The translations under genes were made by a program, and so were the position numbers. The notes beneath the pieces were generated by a model. That model was not told the DNA's origin and searched no databases. It saw nothing but the letters and a program-made list of their open reading frames with translations. This document shows, in pieces, positions 21,700-33,899 of a stretch of DNA of 64,000 bases (position 1 is the stretch's first letter; every line of letters begins with the position of its first letter). This DNA comes from Bactericera cockerelli (Eukaryota; Arthropoda; Insecta; Hemiptera; Triozidae), in NCBI GenBank assembly GCA_024516035.1, contig CM044955.1:44086592-44150591 (forward strand), written 5' to 3'.

Positions 21700-22530
21700 T
21701 TAGGAAGGGCATCAGCCGTAAAAAAAGGGGCCAAAACAAAACAACCTCAACCATGAGGTTGAACGACGTCGACCCTGCTTGAGCGGAATAAGGCAGAGTA
21801 AAAGAAGATAAATGATTACTCATGTCTACTCTTATTTAATTATAAAAATGTCATGTAAACAAATTTAGAGGAGACTAACACTAACTTAAAAACCAAAGCT
21901 TCCGCTGTACTATTCTCCACTGATGGGTTTCGTTGCAACTCCTCTTTGTGTTCTATTTTGTATCATTATCAAACTATGTATTATTATGTAAGTAAATACA
22001 ACATAAATCATAAAATCCTTTTCAAAATAAACACGAGACAAACAAACAAAACAAGAACAAATGAAATGAGTAAAGAGGAAGATCTGAATTGGGTTATGTA
22101 CACAAAAAATTAATTCGTCCATTTTTATGCAAATTTTGAATTTATGATTTTGAGTTTCATAAGTTTCCAATATTCTCCTTTTCTCTTTTCTTAATTGAAT
22201 AACGTTCACTAACAAGATGATAATGAAGCGTTGTTTCATCCTATTATTAATTTATTGGTATTTCAATGAGGTACCTATTTATCTACTGCTATACATTGTG
22301 AAAAGATAAAATGTTGAAAATACAGATTAAGTATTTGATATAATAATTTTTTTTAAAGATCGTTTTCCTTTGAACTTTAATAACTTAATCTCCCTTGTTT
22401 CATAGTATTGTCTCATACATAATATGTATTGCATATTCCTTCCCACACATGCACCTCCTGTTTTTTTTTTTTATGCATCTCCTGTTTTTTTCCTTTCCAA
22501 AGCATAAACAACCAACATCATCCGCTTTTC
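21700..22530. other. dpr intron up to the last exon
   Basis: AT-rich sequence. Pyrimidine-rich stretches from about 22440 onward lead to the acceptor 'catccgcttttcag' at 22532. Confidence 0.5.
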
Positions 22531-22532
22531 AG

Positions 22533-22657
22533 GTGAGTTGCCGGCAGCTATATACGATGGCAGTTCAGGCACGGTGACATCTAGTCTACATTTGACCACA
22601 TGGTTTCTAGTGACCACTTCTGTATTGCTGATCCAACATGCCCCTCTCCTGAGGTGA
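22533..22657 (+). CDS. dpr-like Ig-domain protein, last coding exon
   Basis: It joins exon 9419-9558 in frame (G|GT gives Gly) and encodes [20 protein letters not shown] and then [20 protein letters not shown] before R and TGA. The first part is the juxtamembrane stretch. The hydrophobic C-terminus of about 17 residues, close to the end and preceded by small residues (DGSSG), fits either a GPI-anchor signal or a short membrane anchor. A membrane-tethered C-terminus of this sort agrees with dpr proteins. If the microexon at 15206 is used, nine residues precede GELPAA. Confidence 0.8.
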
Positions 22658-22753
22658 CCCTAAGTGAGTATACCCTTCCATTTCATTATTTTTATTTCAA
22701 CACAGTGTACAAAATAATTTCCATTGTTGTTCTTTTTCATGAATTTGGATTAA

Positions 22754-22759
22754 AATAAA
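22754..22759 (+). promoter_or_regulatory. Possible polyadenylation signal of the dpr-like gene
   Basis: AATAAA, 97 bp after the TGA. The region is AT-rich, so a chance match is possible. Confidence 0.3.
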
Positions 22760-22987
22760 GTGTTCAAAGGGCTGTATTAAATTTCCAAGCATTCCTTGAA
22801 TACGAGACTTAAATTTGAATGTGAACAATCGATCATTATTTTATTAATTGAACTTTCTAATAATTTGAAGTGTCTACTGAAGTTTCAATTACGTTTGTTG
22901 ATATCATTGAGCGATCGAATTTTATTTAATTAATTGAACTGGTAGTAGTGCCCGGGTCATATATTTTTTGACTCTGTACTTAGAGTT

Positions 22988-23060
22988 TATAGGGTCCATT
23001 TCCTCGTGAGGAAAAATGAGTAGCTATTTGTATCGATAGCGACCAATGGTAGCATTGCAA
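22988..23060 (+). mobile_element. SINE tail ('gaggaaaaatgagtagct' family)
   Basis: 'gggtccatttcctcgtgagg', 'aaaaatgagtagctatttgt' and 'tcgatagcgaccaatggt' match 7808-7890. No head is visible. Confidence 0.6.
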
Positions 23061-23064
23061 GCAA

Positions 23065-26000
23065 GCACTGAGTTCCTTGGTCAAATAATGTGAATAGGAT
23101 TCTCGTAATGCTAGCCCAAAAGTTGTGACATAATAACAACACACAATTTATTTGTTGATTTTGTTTGTAATATTTGTCCCTTTTGAAAACTTAGTAGCTC
23201 GCTAGAGATTAGTAGAACATTCAATTTTCTTTTAGATTAAAGTAAAAATTAAATAGCGAAGAAGCGACATCATTGTTTCAGCGTTCCGTCTGGATTACAT
23301 TGTGTTTCACTTCGTTATTAAGTTCTATGAATTGATAGGATTGTTCAGTAAAGCAACTGAAAGTGACTCAGAAACGCGCGAGCAGACAGAAGCAAACAGC
23401 GATGCGATTGTTTTCGTTTCAAACCAAAGAACGTTATCTATGTTAGATTGCAGATTAAAAATTATTTATACAGTTTTAAAAAAAGCGAGTCTGTGTGTTT
23501 TTACACGGTCACAATTAATAAAAGAATCGCTTCCCAGCGTGCAGAGAAAAGGATAAAGAACAAAGCCAGAACGAGAGAAAACTCCGGGCTTAATTCATCC
23601 CTCGGGATTTCTCTTTTTATAAATCTGCATTTTATGCTGCTCGGCTCCTGCTCTTCCCAATCCATAAACACAACCGAAATCATCTCCTCTCTGCTTCCTC
23701 CCCCAGGGTGCTGCCATCATTCCACAGAAACACTTTTCAATCTGTTATTCCGATCGGCTCTCTACATAATTATTTGTGAGGAAACAGTGCGTTATACGCT
23801 TTCGCGGACTTTACCGTTTTTTTTTCTCGTTAAAGTTTAATGTTGAGGTACTCATCGTGGAGTTTTATGATGATTATTTTACTTTTAGTGTGCAGAAGTT
23901 TACAGTTACAAACATTCACCAGGAGATGAAACAAAAGAGAATTTCTTTCATTTATTCGTTTAACGTTGGCTGGAGAATATGTCTGTAATAATAGAAAAGG
24001 ACGCAACGCTTTGAGCTGAAACAACATCTCCCTGTTTTTAATTTAAAATGTCAAGAACTTTAATTTTTTACAAAAAGAGGATGAGAAGAAGAATATAGTG
24101 GAGTAAAATGGCAGCCCAAGAATTCTATTACTCTTATGAGCGCTCATCCCCCCCCCCTTGCTTCTCTCCTCTACCTCCCTATCTCTTTGTCTCTTGTGTG
24201 TTATGTCCTCTTCCTCTTTCACAGGATTCTCATAATGTCTACAGGGTTTATGAAGTGAACATAACCAGATTAACTGGGCAAACCCTCCCTCGGACCAAAC
24301 TTTTTTTTTCTCTCATCAAAAAAAATACACAAAAATTATCCCAACTTCATCTGCATTCAAAGCATTTGGAGTCCAACTTTAAATTTGCGAGAATTTACAA
24401 TGCCTTTCTTTGTGAGTCTACGTAATAATGATACGCAATTTCTAAAAGAGAGTCTTTTCCAAAAAAACGGAAATTATTAACGGTTTAAAGTATGTGTTTA
24501 TTTTATAAACAATTTTACACAAAGTACTTTTAAAGAACATTAAATTTTTTTAAATATATATAATTTCTTGAAAAAGTGTATGTATATTTGGTTCTCTCCA
24601 CTTTGTAGTAACATAATAATTAATAATACTACCCTTCATCCGTAAGATAAATTATCGAATCTTATTTGCATTGAATTCTTACCAACCCTAGTTATTCATA
24701 TGAATTTTAACTCCTAACTGATCATATTTACAATATTATGTTTACTAAACAGGGTCAGAACCCCACTATTCATAATAATGTAACATTGTTAATGCAATAT
24801 AGTACTTTGTAACCTACTTTATAGGCAATATATTACATTTTCCATTACCCGTTAAGGGTAGCTCCACATTTCACAAACAACTATCATGAAAATATTTTCA
24901 TATTAAATTTACGACATTAAAATTTACAATCATGAGCAAAAATAATAATTTGAGATCATGAGTAAAAAGTAACCCAGACATATCCACCGAATGTTCAGTG
25001 CACATTGCATAGGCACTAATGAATATACGGCGCGCATACAAATTGATACTAATATGTAGAAAATTGACGTTAGAAGCGAAGCTTGTTAGATTTTATCTAT
25101 ACCAGCCTAATTGGCTCAGAGGATGGTGATCCTAATCCATGCACAGCTGCATTCATAAATTCATTGGGGTTTCTCAAGGAAAATTTAAAATTTGAACATT
25201 TTCTAATTAATTTTCCTAATATTTGTTAGGGTACCTATTTCCTAGTTCGTTCTCTCCTGTGTTTCTCTTACAGTCGATCGATTTTTTCTCTATATCGAGG
25301 TTTCCTTAATGAAAGTTTATTTTCTCTTATAGAAAGGTAAATTGGATCTGGAAATTGTTCTCTCACATCCAAGTTTCTCTTATATCCAGGTTTGACTGTA
25401 TTACTCTAGGTTCTAGAGTCCGAATTATACCTACAACGGGATTAGATTTAAGATAAGCCCATTAGCCCAACCCTGCCTCAAGTCCGAGTTAAGGGAGGGT
25501 TGGGCTTCTCTTTAATATTGTTCTGTTTTATAGTTCGGTACTACATGTTGTAGTCTGGAATTTGACTGTTGAAAAATTAGAATACAATACCAACAAGTTC
25601 TCCGTTATCGTGTTTTTTCCTTATCTAAAGTTCCGTTTTAAATGTCAAAGAATTCTTTCTTGTTGCACACATCAAATTGAATCATACATTCAGAGCATGA
25701 GTGGAGGATTCCCATTTTATCATGCAATTCATCGTGAAAATGTTACCCCGAATATCTCAAACTCGTGATTTTGAAATTCTTGTTCAGAATACAAAATTGG
25801 ATTCGCAATAATTAAATTCTACGGTTGTATTATCCATTGGGACTCACCTTAGTTTTTTATCTATTCAATTTCATATACATGAATGTGCACTGTGACGTAA
25901 CATGCTGATTCCTGTCTTTGCCATATATTGGAAAACAAACGGTATTGTTCAGCTGCTTCGCATTACAAATTTATGGTCACCACGTACTCACTCTGACTTC

Positions 26001-27900
26001 GTTACTACGAGAGTAATTCAATTGTAATTCACTTCGCACGTTGTGTTTGTTAGATGAAATGACATTAAAAGTTACCGAGAAAGCATTTAATTCCACTCCC
26101 TATTGTCTTTCAACAAATGAACGGGGTTGATCATAATTCCATCGCATCAGCAAGCTAGAGGCAGGTACAAATCCCTTCTCACACCCCGTATTGTGTCGCA
26201 GGTATTTGTGACCACAAGAATGAGGTACTTATTTATGTCATATAATTGGGTAGAGTACGTTTTCAACTTTGGGCGAAACAACCACTCTCCAGTCGCCTTT
26301 AGAGAAACCGCAGCCATGTCATAATAATGATGGTGCTGATGAGTTTGGAGGGAAATATTTCACACGCCTTCACTGGGATAGACCTGAAAGTGAATACTTG
26401 AGAGTATGCTTGCTGATATGCGGTTGAAGTAAGAGAACGGAATGTTCGGAGAAGAGAGAGAAAGGCACTTAGTACAATTGAAAATGAATAAATTCATCAT
26501 AGAATAATAATAACGCGCTTGTCTTTTGTTTGAACAATTCTCACCTAAAACTACTTGAGGTTACTCACGGTGCTCATGCAATATTCAATGTTTTCCTCTT
26601 CCTACATTTCTGTGTTTATATAGAGCAGAAAGTTTCATGACATGTGTATTCCATATTAATTTAACGTGGGATTCCTGTTCCAATTATTCTACTCGTCTTC
26701 ATGAGCTGCCTCAATTATTCTAATCGATATACAGGATGACAATGGGGATGAACATTCAACAAAATAATGATTAAGAGGACCGTTTTTTGCTGAAAATAAT
26801 GTTTCAATTTATATACAGCCATGAGGACTTCGTGCTGTACACAAAGAGGCTGAAAAAGCATCGGGTAAACTTTACCCCGACCTCAAATTTTTCTATAAAA
26901 ATGAAGTGCTTATTGATCACTGCTTGAAATTTTATTTGATTAAATTTATATTTTTAGAATAAAAAAAACACCAACCACGGAACTTTTGTTCAATGGAGTA
27001 GTCTGATGTGGAAAATATTTTGTATTAAGTAAATTGATTTCTTTTACATACAATTTTTGATAATTTTAAGAACCACTTAAACAGTAATAAATGCTGGCGA
27101 TGTTAAAGGCTACAAAACCAATTAACAACAAAATAAATGCTTTATCACCAACCGTTCCATACATTATGTACATAATGTTTAATGGCATGAAGTTTTCGAG
27201 TTTAATCGACCATTTTGTTTTGTTAAATGATAAGATGTTTTGATTCTTATAAAAATTACTTCTGAAACTAAGATAATTCAAATGAAAGAAAATGTGAGTC
27301 ATTCCATAGAATTTTTACAGTTAGGGCACCCTGATGCGTCTCCTATGATACGTGCAAGAAAAATAATAAAAAGGTGGGAAAAAATCTATATCAGAAGAAA
27401 AATTCTATCATTATGTACTACTACTCATGGAGTAAAATACGACACTCGTACGAGTCAAATCCGTACATAGTATATATTTTGTTCAAAATATAGATCTACC
27501 TATTATTTTTTTTTTCTCTCTCAAAGAAACTGTTTTATAAAACATTATTTCAAGAGATTTGCTTGATGACGGATTCATAAAAGTAGCTCAAAAAAGACTC
27601 AACCAAGAAAAGTGAAATTTGAAACAAACATTTTCATAAAAATATTTTACAGCAGGAATTTCTACCCGTTACTCTTCTGCTATCTTTCTTTTATTATTTT
27701 CTCTCTGTCTCTCTTTGTAGCGTGTTTACTTCAATGTAAGCTTTCACACCACATAACTTATCAAACGGAATGCTGGTTACAGCACTTATATGAGTGCATA
27801 ATTATTAAATTGCAGTGTTATGTCTGCGAAATTATAATGAGAAACATTAAATTCTCTCAAGAATCACTGAGTCATGCGAGGTTGATGAGCAGGATTCACG
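23065..27900. other. Intergenic, no recognisable gene
   Basis: Long AT-rich stretch downstream of the dpr-like gene. Between about 23340 and 23780 the base composition is less AT-rich and contains several CpGs, but no translation or splice pattern is convincing. A short hairpin (agcccaaccct ... agggttgggct) lies at about 25465-25505. Confidence 0.5.
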
Positions 27901-27901
27901 C

Positions 27902-28644
27902 TGGATTTTAAGGATTGAGCGTATACAGATACGGATGGGAGAAAATCACATAGTACATGATCATCTAAACATACACACATAATATATATCTATCAGAATC
28001 TATACTTCAAAGATGCAAAGAAGTCCGACGAATAAACTCACTTATTAATGATCAACGCAGCTTAAAAACGGCTGGAAAAGGAAATTTCGAAAACAGGAGA
28101 AAGTTAAAGTATGAAAAAAATTAAAATCGGAACAATTTTTTTTTTTTTTTTTTTTTTTTTCTCAAAAACGAACACAATACTTCCGATTTCTAATATTAGA
28201 AATTTCTCGGGAGTAATTCTCAACCTCCAATGCTAGCAGTACTCTCTCGCCGGGACGCTCGGCATCGAGACCACCCGAGGCGAGGGAGCGTGAGATGTAC
28301 CCGAGACCTGCACACGAGTGCTAGGCGAGCGTAGGCGAGAGTGTACCGGGAGCAATATATTATGCTAGCAGTACAGTCTCGCCGAGGCACTCGGCAGCGA
28401 GACCACCCGAGGCGAGGGAGAGTGAGACATACCCGAGACTTGCACACGAGTGCTAGCCGAGCGTAGGCGAGGGGCACAAGTTCACCCCTGCATGCATTAG
28501 AGAGACATTTTCTGATGATGTGACAAAGTCTCCCTCACAGAGTGGGGGAGACTTTGTCTGATAGATATTATGTATGTGTAGATGATCATGTACTATGTGA
28601 TTTTCTCTCATTCGTATCTGTAAACGCTCAATCCTTAAAATCCA
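27902..28644. mobile_element. Element with ~88-bp terminal inverted repeats and a GC-rich core (743 bp)
   Basis: The left end starts 'tggattttaaggattgagcg' and the right end finishes 'cgctcaatccttaaaatcca'. The inverted repeats extend inward through 'gagaaaatcacatagtacat' to 'atctatcaga'. The core has a T-run (28138-28160), the motif 'acttccgatttctaatatta' shared with other sites in the window, and two GC-rich repeats at 28226-28480. No target duplication is clear. Coding capacity is absent, so it is probably a non-autonomous DNA transposon. Confidence 0.82.
28226..28480. repeat. GC-rich tandem duplicate (~147-bp unit, two copies)
   Basis: Units start at about 28226 and 28373, both with 'tgctagcagtac'. 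They share 'gagaccacccgaggcgaggg', 'acccgagac', 'tgcacacgagtgctag' and 'gcgagcgtaggcgag'. GC content and CpG density are far above the surroundings. Confidence 0.88.
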
Positions 28645-28649
28645 TAGAC

Positions 28650-29420
28650 CGTATGTATTAAATATCAGTATGTACCAGTGTTGAATGATTGGGGCTGAAT
28701 TATAAAACAAAATTAAATTTAAGTCAGACCCTCTCTCAAGTCGTAGTTTCCGGCTAGATTTATAGGGGTCTTTCTAATTCTAAAATTTATAATGCTACTT
28801 GAGAAATTCATTCAAAGCCCAAAATTTAATGCCGTTCAATTACAGGAAATGGCTATAGTATAATAAAACTCTGGTAATATTTTAACAAAAATATATTTAT
28901 ATGTATGCTGTGTTTCAGAGATATCTTATTATAATATAAGTACCTAATACACTTACTAATCAGTTAGTAGATGCTTCTAAAAGTAGTTCACTTTTTACAA
29001 GCAGGTACTCCTTGATTAAAAATGCACTCGTCTAATGGCGAAGACTGCTTTACAAATTTAAAACTGTGCTTATCCTAGTTTTAGAGAAAAAGAAATCAAC
29101 CTTACTGTCAACAGCTGAAAGATAAATCGCTTTATACTAAAGAAAGAAAAAAAAAAGAAAGAAACATTATTTTTGCAAAAAATAAAAGAAGAGGAAAACT
29201 TTCAACTTCCACTTTTTCTACAAGTGACGAGTAACATGATTACATGATTTAATTTACAAGCCTCGTACTCAAAGATGGTCCCCTTCAAAACATCTGCGCT
29301 CAAACTATTAAAAAACATAATGAAGATTATGAGAGAAAAAATCCTAAGAAAAACTCATACTACTATAAAAATCTTATAAGGAAAAGAAAATATCGAAACA
29401 GTCGACAGTACCGCATGACA
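28650..29420. other. Intergenic, no gene seen
   Basis: AT-rich sequence without recognisable features. Confidence 0.4.
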
Positions 29421-29421
29421 A

Positions 29422-29913
29422 GTTCTGACTTGTCTCAGGGTTCTGACTTGTCTCAGGGTTCTGACTTGTCTCAGGGTTCTGACTTGTCTCAGGGTTCTGA
29501 CTTGTCTCAGGGTTCTGACTTGTCTCAGGGTTCTGACTTGTCTCAGGGTTCTGACTTGTCTCAGGTTCTGACTTGTCTCAGGGTTCTGACTTGTCTCAGT
29601 TCTGACTTGTCTCAGGGTTCTGACTTGTCTCAGTTCTGACTTGTCTCAGGGTTCTGACTTGTCTCAGGGTTCTGACTTGTCTCAGTTCTGACTTGTCTCA
29701 GGGTTCTGACTTGTCTCAGGGTTCTGACTTGTCTCAGGGTTCTGACTTGTCTCAGTTCTGACTTGTCTCAGGGTTCTGACTTGTCTCAGGGTTCTGACTT
29801 GTCTCAGTTCTGACTTGTCTCAGGGTTCTGACTTGTCTCAGTTCTGACTTGTCTCAGGGTTCTGACTTGTCTCAGAGTTCTGACTTGTCTCAGTTCTGAC
29901 TTGTCTGAGGGTT
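29422..29913. repeat. Minisatellite, 16/18-bp unit, about 28 copies
   Basis: The unit is 'ttctgacttgtctcag' with or without 'gg'. The mixture of 18-bp and 16-bp units shifts the frame repeatedly, so the DLSQGS translation is not a protein. It adjoins a LINE-like 3' end at 29914, suggesting it grew inside or next to that element. Confidence 0.95.
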
Positions 29914-30100
29914 GAGTGAGTATTTGAAGGCGACATTCCGCTCGGACAACATTGAAGTATGGAAGAGAATGCCGTTGGCATTAGCACCGCCCTTGATCAA
30001 GTTTTGTTTTGTTAATTTTAATTTCTATGTTTGTATATATTCTATGTTATTTGTAAATAAAACTTGATCAAATATGTTTAATAATAATAATAATAATCTG
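29914..30100 (+). mobile_element. LINE/SINE 3' end with TAA tail
   Basis: 'tggaagagaatgccgttggc', 'attagcaccgcccttgatca' and 'aataaaacttgatcaaat' end in (aat)n. The 57345-57445 region contains the reverse complement ('cttgatcaagggcggtgcta', 'atgccaacggcattctcttc'), which shows a dispersed family. Confidence 0.65.
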
Positions 30101-30109
30101 TAATCTGTA

Positions 30110-32640
30110 TGCCATTTGCCACAAATATGGTCAACTTTGTTCCGGTTAAAATAATTTTAAAGCTGGCTTCAGTTTTACTTCTAAATAAACTAAATTTAAA
30201 TAGTGAAATTAGGCCATAAACTTTAGTATTTTTAGTCTCTAATTATAAATTAGCATGTTATTGGAAAATGAAATGAAATAAGAAAGAAACTTTCAAAAAT
30301 CAATTTCAATGTTTGCTACTTTTAACTCACACCAAAGAATTGAAACTTTCCCACCAGACAAATGCTGTTCGACGGGAAGAAGAGACACCTGTGGTGGAGT
30401 GGTTTATGTACGAGTATCTAGGCTTCAAGTACCTAGTGTACTTTATTATTCTCGTCAGGGCACTTGGCCTATCTTCTACAATAATGTTTTAAAAGGGCGG
30501 GTATAAATTTCTCTCCTGGTACATTAAATTGTGTAAGTTGTCGCGAGACAGGGCGCTGAATTGAGAGTTTTTATTACGTCACACGGAATTAGGCGAAATT
30601 TTATACATAAAAAAATGATTAGAAATTATTTACTGGATGACGTAACGAAAGAAGGGCGAGGGGGGGTAAACACACAAAGCGCACATGTGAAGAATGATGA
30701 GAATTTGCAGCCAGTGGCGTGGGGTTGAGGCGCCACTCATCGTACACGTAGCGCACCTTCGCAGCTCACCCGAAACACACGGATGAACGCATCCACGCGA
30801 GTTTGTTTACGTTTCCAGTTGGGAGAAAAAACATCCCTGTTATTTTTATCTCTCATATTTTTATTTCCATCTGTTCCAATTATTTTTGCATGCGAAAAAA
30901 TACAGGGTGACGCCGAAGATACACTACGACGTTCCATCCTTTTGCTGCAGTAGAAAACTTTCATTGAAAACAGGAATTGAGCTCACTCTATACTTAGAAT
31001 CCCTTGACATGTAGGTACTGCCTCCTCAAAATATCAATTCTTTCATCTTAGTTCACGTATCTTTTAATTGAAATACTGACTTTTCCTATATCGATTGGGT
31101 ACACTGGCGAAAACACACAATAGCGACGACAAGTAGAGATTTTTTACACCTCCTTTAAAAAACACCACACGCCACTACACGGCCAGGTTTCTGACGAGCA
31201 CTTAAGCCCAGCATTTTACTAACAACACTTGAAATCGCGAACAAAAATTAATTTAAGACCAAATAAACAAAATGGAAGTCGAAAGGGAGATGGAGTTTGT
31301 TCCATTTCTCATCGCTCGTATGCCGGCATGCTACTCCTCGGTCCCCTTGCTCCTGCTGTTGGAATGGAAACGGAATAATCCGCCCAACAGAATAGGTAGA
31401 TACTATTTTCGGTTTATTCCACGGAATTAAAAGAACTCAGAAGAAAAACACACTTTGAATTATTTTTTCTTCTACACAACATGCACAGGGATTACAGAGT
31501 TGTTCATTTTAACATATCATTAATTATTTGAATAATGGTACTACATACTCGTATGGTTTATAAAAAGCAAAACACATGGAATAAGGAAAAAAACACAATA
31601 CACGTTCAAGCTTATAAAGAATGGAAAAATTAGAGGATGGTAGTGGGTGTATGTACAGATACGACTATCATTAGGGATGTTTTTTTGCTTGTCATCTTGA
31701 AAGTCTCTGAAAATTATTACCATTTTAATCAACATACATTTATAGGGGCAAATCATTATAAAAAATATGTTTGGAAATGTCCGAGTGAAGCCTTGCAGTC
31801 AGTCTTCCATTAGGTTCAAATTATGTACATATAGTATAGTATGAATTTATTATTGTTAAGCAAGTGCCTTTTTGTGGTAGCACAGCATTAATAATATCCA
31901 CATTATCTAAATTACAGCCTTCAGAGGAAAAAGGGGGAGGGAGCATGCCTGGCCTCTTCCAAAATTTCGACTACACATAGTCCTCCCAGAAGATGACGGA
32001 AAAAAGTGCCTCTTTCAAAATTTTGACTTATACAGGGTATAAGTCATTTTGCGATAAGTTGCGCTGGATATTATTTGAGTGCTATCTTAACAACACAAAA
32101 AAATCAAAACTGAGCATACGTGAAAAAATATGGGAGTAAAGTTTTCATTGATTAAAATCAAGGGATTATGAAGAGAAAATACCAATAAGTTTGTAAGTTA
32201 AAACTGCAAGCTAGTGTGTGGAATGTGTTCTTGAATGTTTGCAAAAGTTGGGTAATTAGTAGAGAGGAAATATCCAAATTGCTTCGTTCGAGGTACTTTT
32301 AGAGAAATACTTGAGGGAATAGAGAGTAAGAGAAGTTTGTTAAATGCAATTAGGAAAAGAGAAGCATTCGGGTATCGGTTCCAGTAGAGGTTTTCAACCT
32401 GAGTCCACGGAGTCAATATTGACCCGCGGACAGGCATGTTTCCACTCTCCATTTGCCGATTGGCACGTACAGACTAGCATACAAAAAATGGCTATCAGCT
32501 TGCAAAATACTATCCGTATAAAGTGGATCTTAATAAAAGATATACAATGTCAGGTCGTGGAAACGTGTCGTACAGGATATTGAAGTGAAGAGCTAGATAT
32601 TTTACTTTCCATTGCCTATAAAGTTATCATATTTGTGTTA
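30110..32640. other. Intergenic, no gene seen
   Basis: Several short frames occur, none with a recognisable domain. Single 'atacagggtg' ends near 30902 and 32034 resemble MITE ends, but I find no partner for them. Confidence 0.4.
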
Positions 32641-32645
32641 ATCAG

Positions 32646-32755
32646 TTTCGTGATAAGTATCACAACTACTCAAACTTGTTTTACCAAATCTACGCTGAAA
32701 CCGGGACTTGAACCACCGACCTCCAGGTTAAAAGTCCGCTGTCTTATCGATCCAT
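32646..32755 (-). mobile_element. tRNA-SINE ('agcttgatcgataa' family)
   Basis: 'ctacgctgaaaccgggactt' and 'gaaccaccgacctccaggtt' on the plus strand correspond to the body and B box of the family (compare 20505-20626). The A-box end is altered. Confidence 0.7.
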
Positions 32756-32984
32756 GCCTAATCCATTGCCTAGATAAGAAAGTATTGCTTTTTAAGTAAA
32801 CGTGTCCAAAGCCAGAGGTGTGGACCAATCGGTAAGGGGCGATTGGCCAAGCCCAAACGAGAGGAAACGCAACTAAGACTTCAATAAATAAAATTATAGT
32901 GATGAGAGAAAAATTGGAAAAAAGTTATCAGGATCATGAAATGTAAAAGGATGTTGCTCCTCGGCTAAACATATGTCCATTAAA

Positions 32985-33190
32985 AAAAACACCGCCAATT
33001 ATGGACACAATATTGGTTCACATTGTACCTACTCCTTCTTCATGATTGGTTCACATTGTATACACGTCGCAAATTTGAGATTTTATACTAAATCACTTGT
33101 ATCTACAAAATCGCATAACCGATTTTCTTCAAATTTGTTTAATATGGTATAGTATCGTTTTTCCTACATTCTAGATTTTACAAAAACAAA
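32985..33190 (+). repeat. Dispersed repeat ('ttcacattgtatacac' family)
   Basis: 'caccgccaattatggacaca', 'tggttcacattgta' (twice), 'atcacttgtatctacaaaat' and 'accgattttcttcaaatttg' have diverged counterparts at 4478-4590 and 41690-41860 (plus) and at 42590-42780 (minus). The type is unknown. Confidence 0.55.
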
Positions 33191-33503
33191 TTGGCAAGTC
33201 GTGGACCTTATTTTTTTGACTTTTTCGTCAAAATTTTTGGATTTTCATATCAGGGCTAAATCAAAATGTATTAAAAAATAAATGTAAATGCACTATCTAA
33301 AACGCTATTACATACAAAATTTCATCAAAATCGGGTGTACCGTTCACGAGATATAAGCGTATGAGTAAAAATTTAATGGTCAGGCGCATGGTCTCCATCA
33401 CCAAGAACCGCTAGTGCGAAGCTGATGAATTTAATTAAAATGGGACCATCTACAGAATGTCTCCAATAACTTTACAAAATTCCGTTCAGTATTTTCTTAG
33501 TCT

Positions 33504-33690
33504 GTCCCGGTAGCTCAGTGGTAAAGGCGGCACTCTGTGAATCCAGAGATTCCAGAAGTCGTGGTTTCGAAACCCAGCCGAGACATGACAAGTTTTCCTC
33601 CCATTTGGGATTTTTACCACATAATAATATGTCTTGAGCTTACTGCTGGAATAATGGGACTTTAATAGTCTTACTCGGGCAGTATAAGTA
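33504..33690 (+). mobile_element. tRNA-SINE ('cccggtagctcagtggtaaa' family)
   Basis: A box 'tagctcagtggtaaaggcgg', B box 'gtggtttcgaaacccagccg', then 'gagacatgacaagttttcct' and 'cttgagcttactgctggaat'. An internal short duplication ('atccagagattccagaag') distinguishes it from the 56769 copy. Confidence 0.82.
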
Positions 33691-33764
33691 AGGCGATATT
33701 ATTCTTAGATTTACGGGTAACAAGGAATATTTTTAACCGACAGATACAAAACCAAAGAGGAGGT

Positions 33765-33895
33765 TATGAGACGTCCAGAAATATGGAGAAGAAAAAAATT
33801 GAAATCGGAGCAAGAAAATGTTTTTTTACAAAAACGAACACAGTACATTCCGACTTCTAATATTAGAAATTTCTCGGAAGTAATAGGTGACTCAA
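33765..33895 (+). repeat. Dispersed repeat ('cgaacacaatacttccgatt' family)
   Basis: 'ttacaaaaacgaacacagta', 'ttctaatattagaaatttct' and 'cggaagtaat' recur at 28160-28215, 44405-44465 and 60655-60705. At 33765 and 28095 it is preceded by a related 'aaaatcgga' stretch. This looks like the end of a TE family. Confidence 0.55.
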
Positions 33896-33899
33896 GTAT

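Noticed and set aside
23302..24425. Several overlapping short frames in a somewhat less AT-rich stretch downstream of the dpr-like gene
   Set aside because: They overlap on both strands without a shared splice pattern or recognisable domain.
27066..27302. Small membrane-protein-like minus-strand frame (MPLNIMYIMYGTVG then a hydrophobic stretch)
   Set aside because: It shows no recognised family, no splice support and no neighbouring exons. Hydrophobic frames are common in AT-rich DNA.
29415..29639. DLSQGS repeat frame
   Set aside because: The 16-bp units shift the frame repeatedly, and no start or stop context suggests a gene.
29422..29913. CRISPR-like appearance of regular repeats
   Set aside because: The units are contiguous without unique spacers, and the genome is eukaryotic.
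33504..33590. True tRNA gene
   Set aside because: The head is followed by a conserved SINE body that is repeated at several places, and the anticodon arm is disturbed by a duplication.
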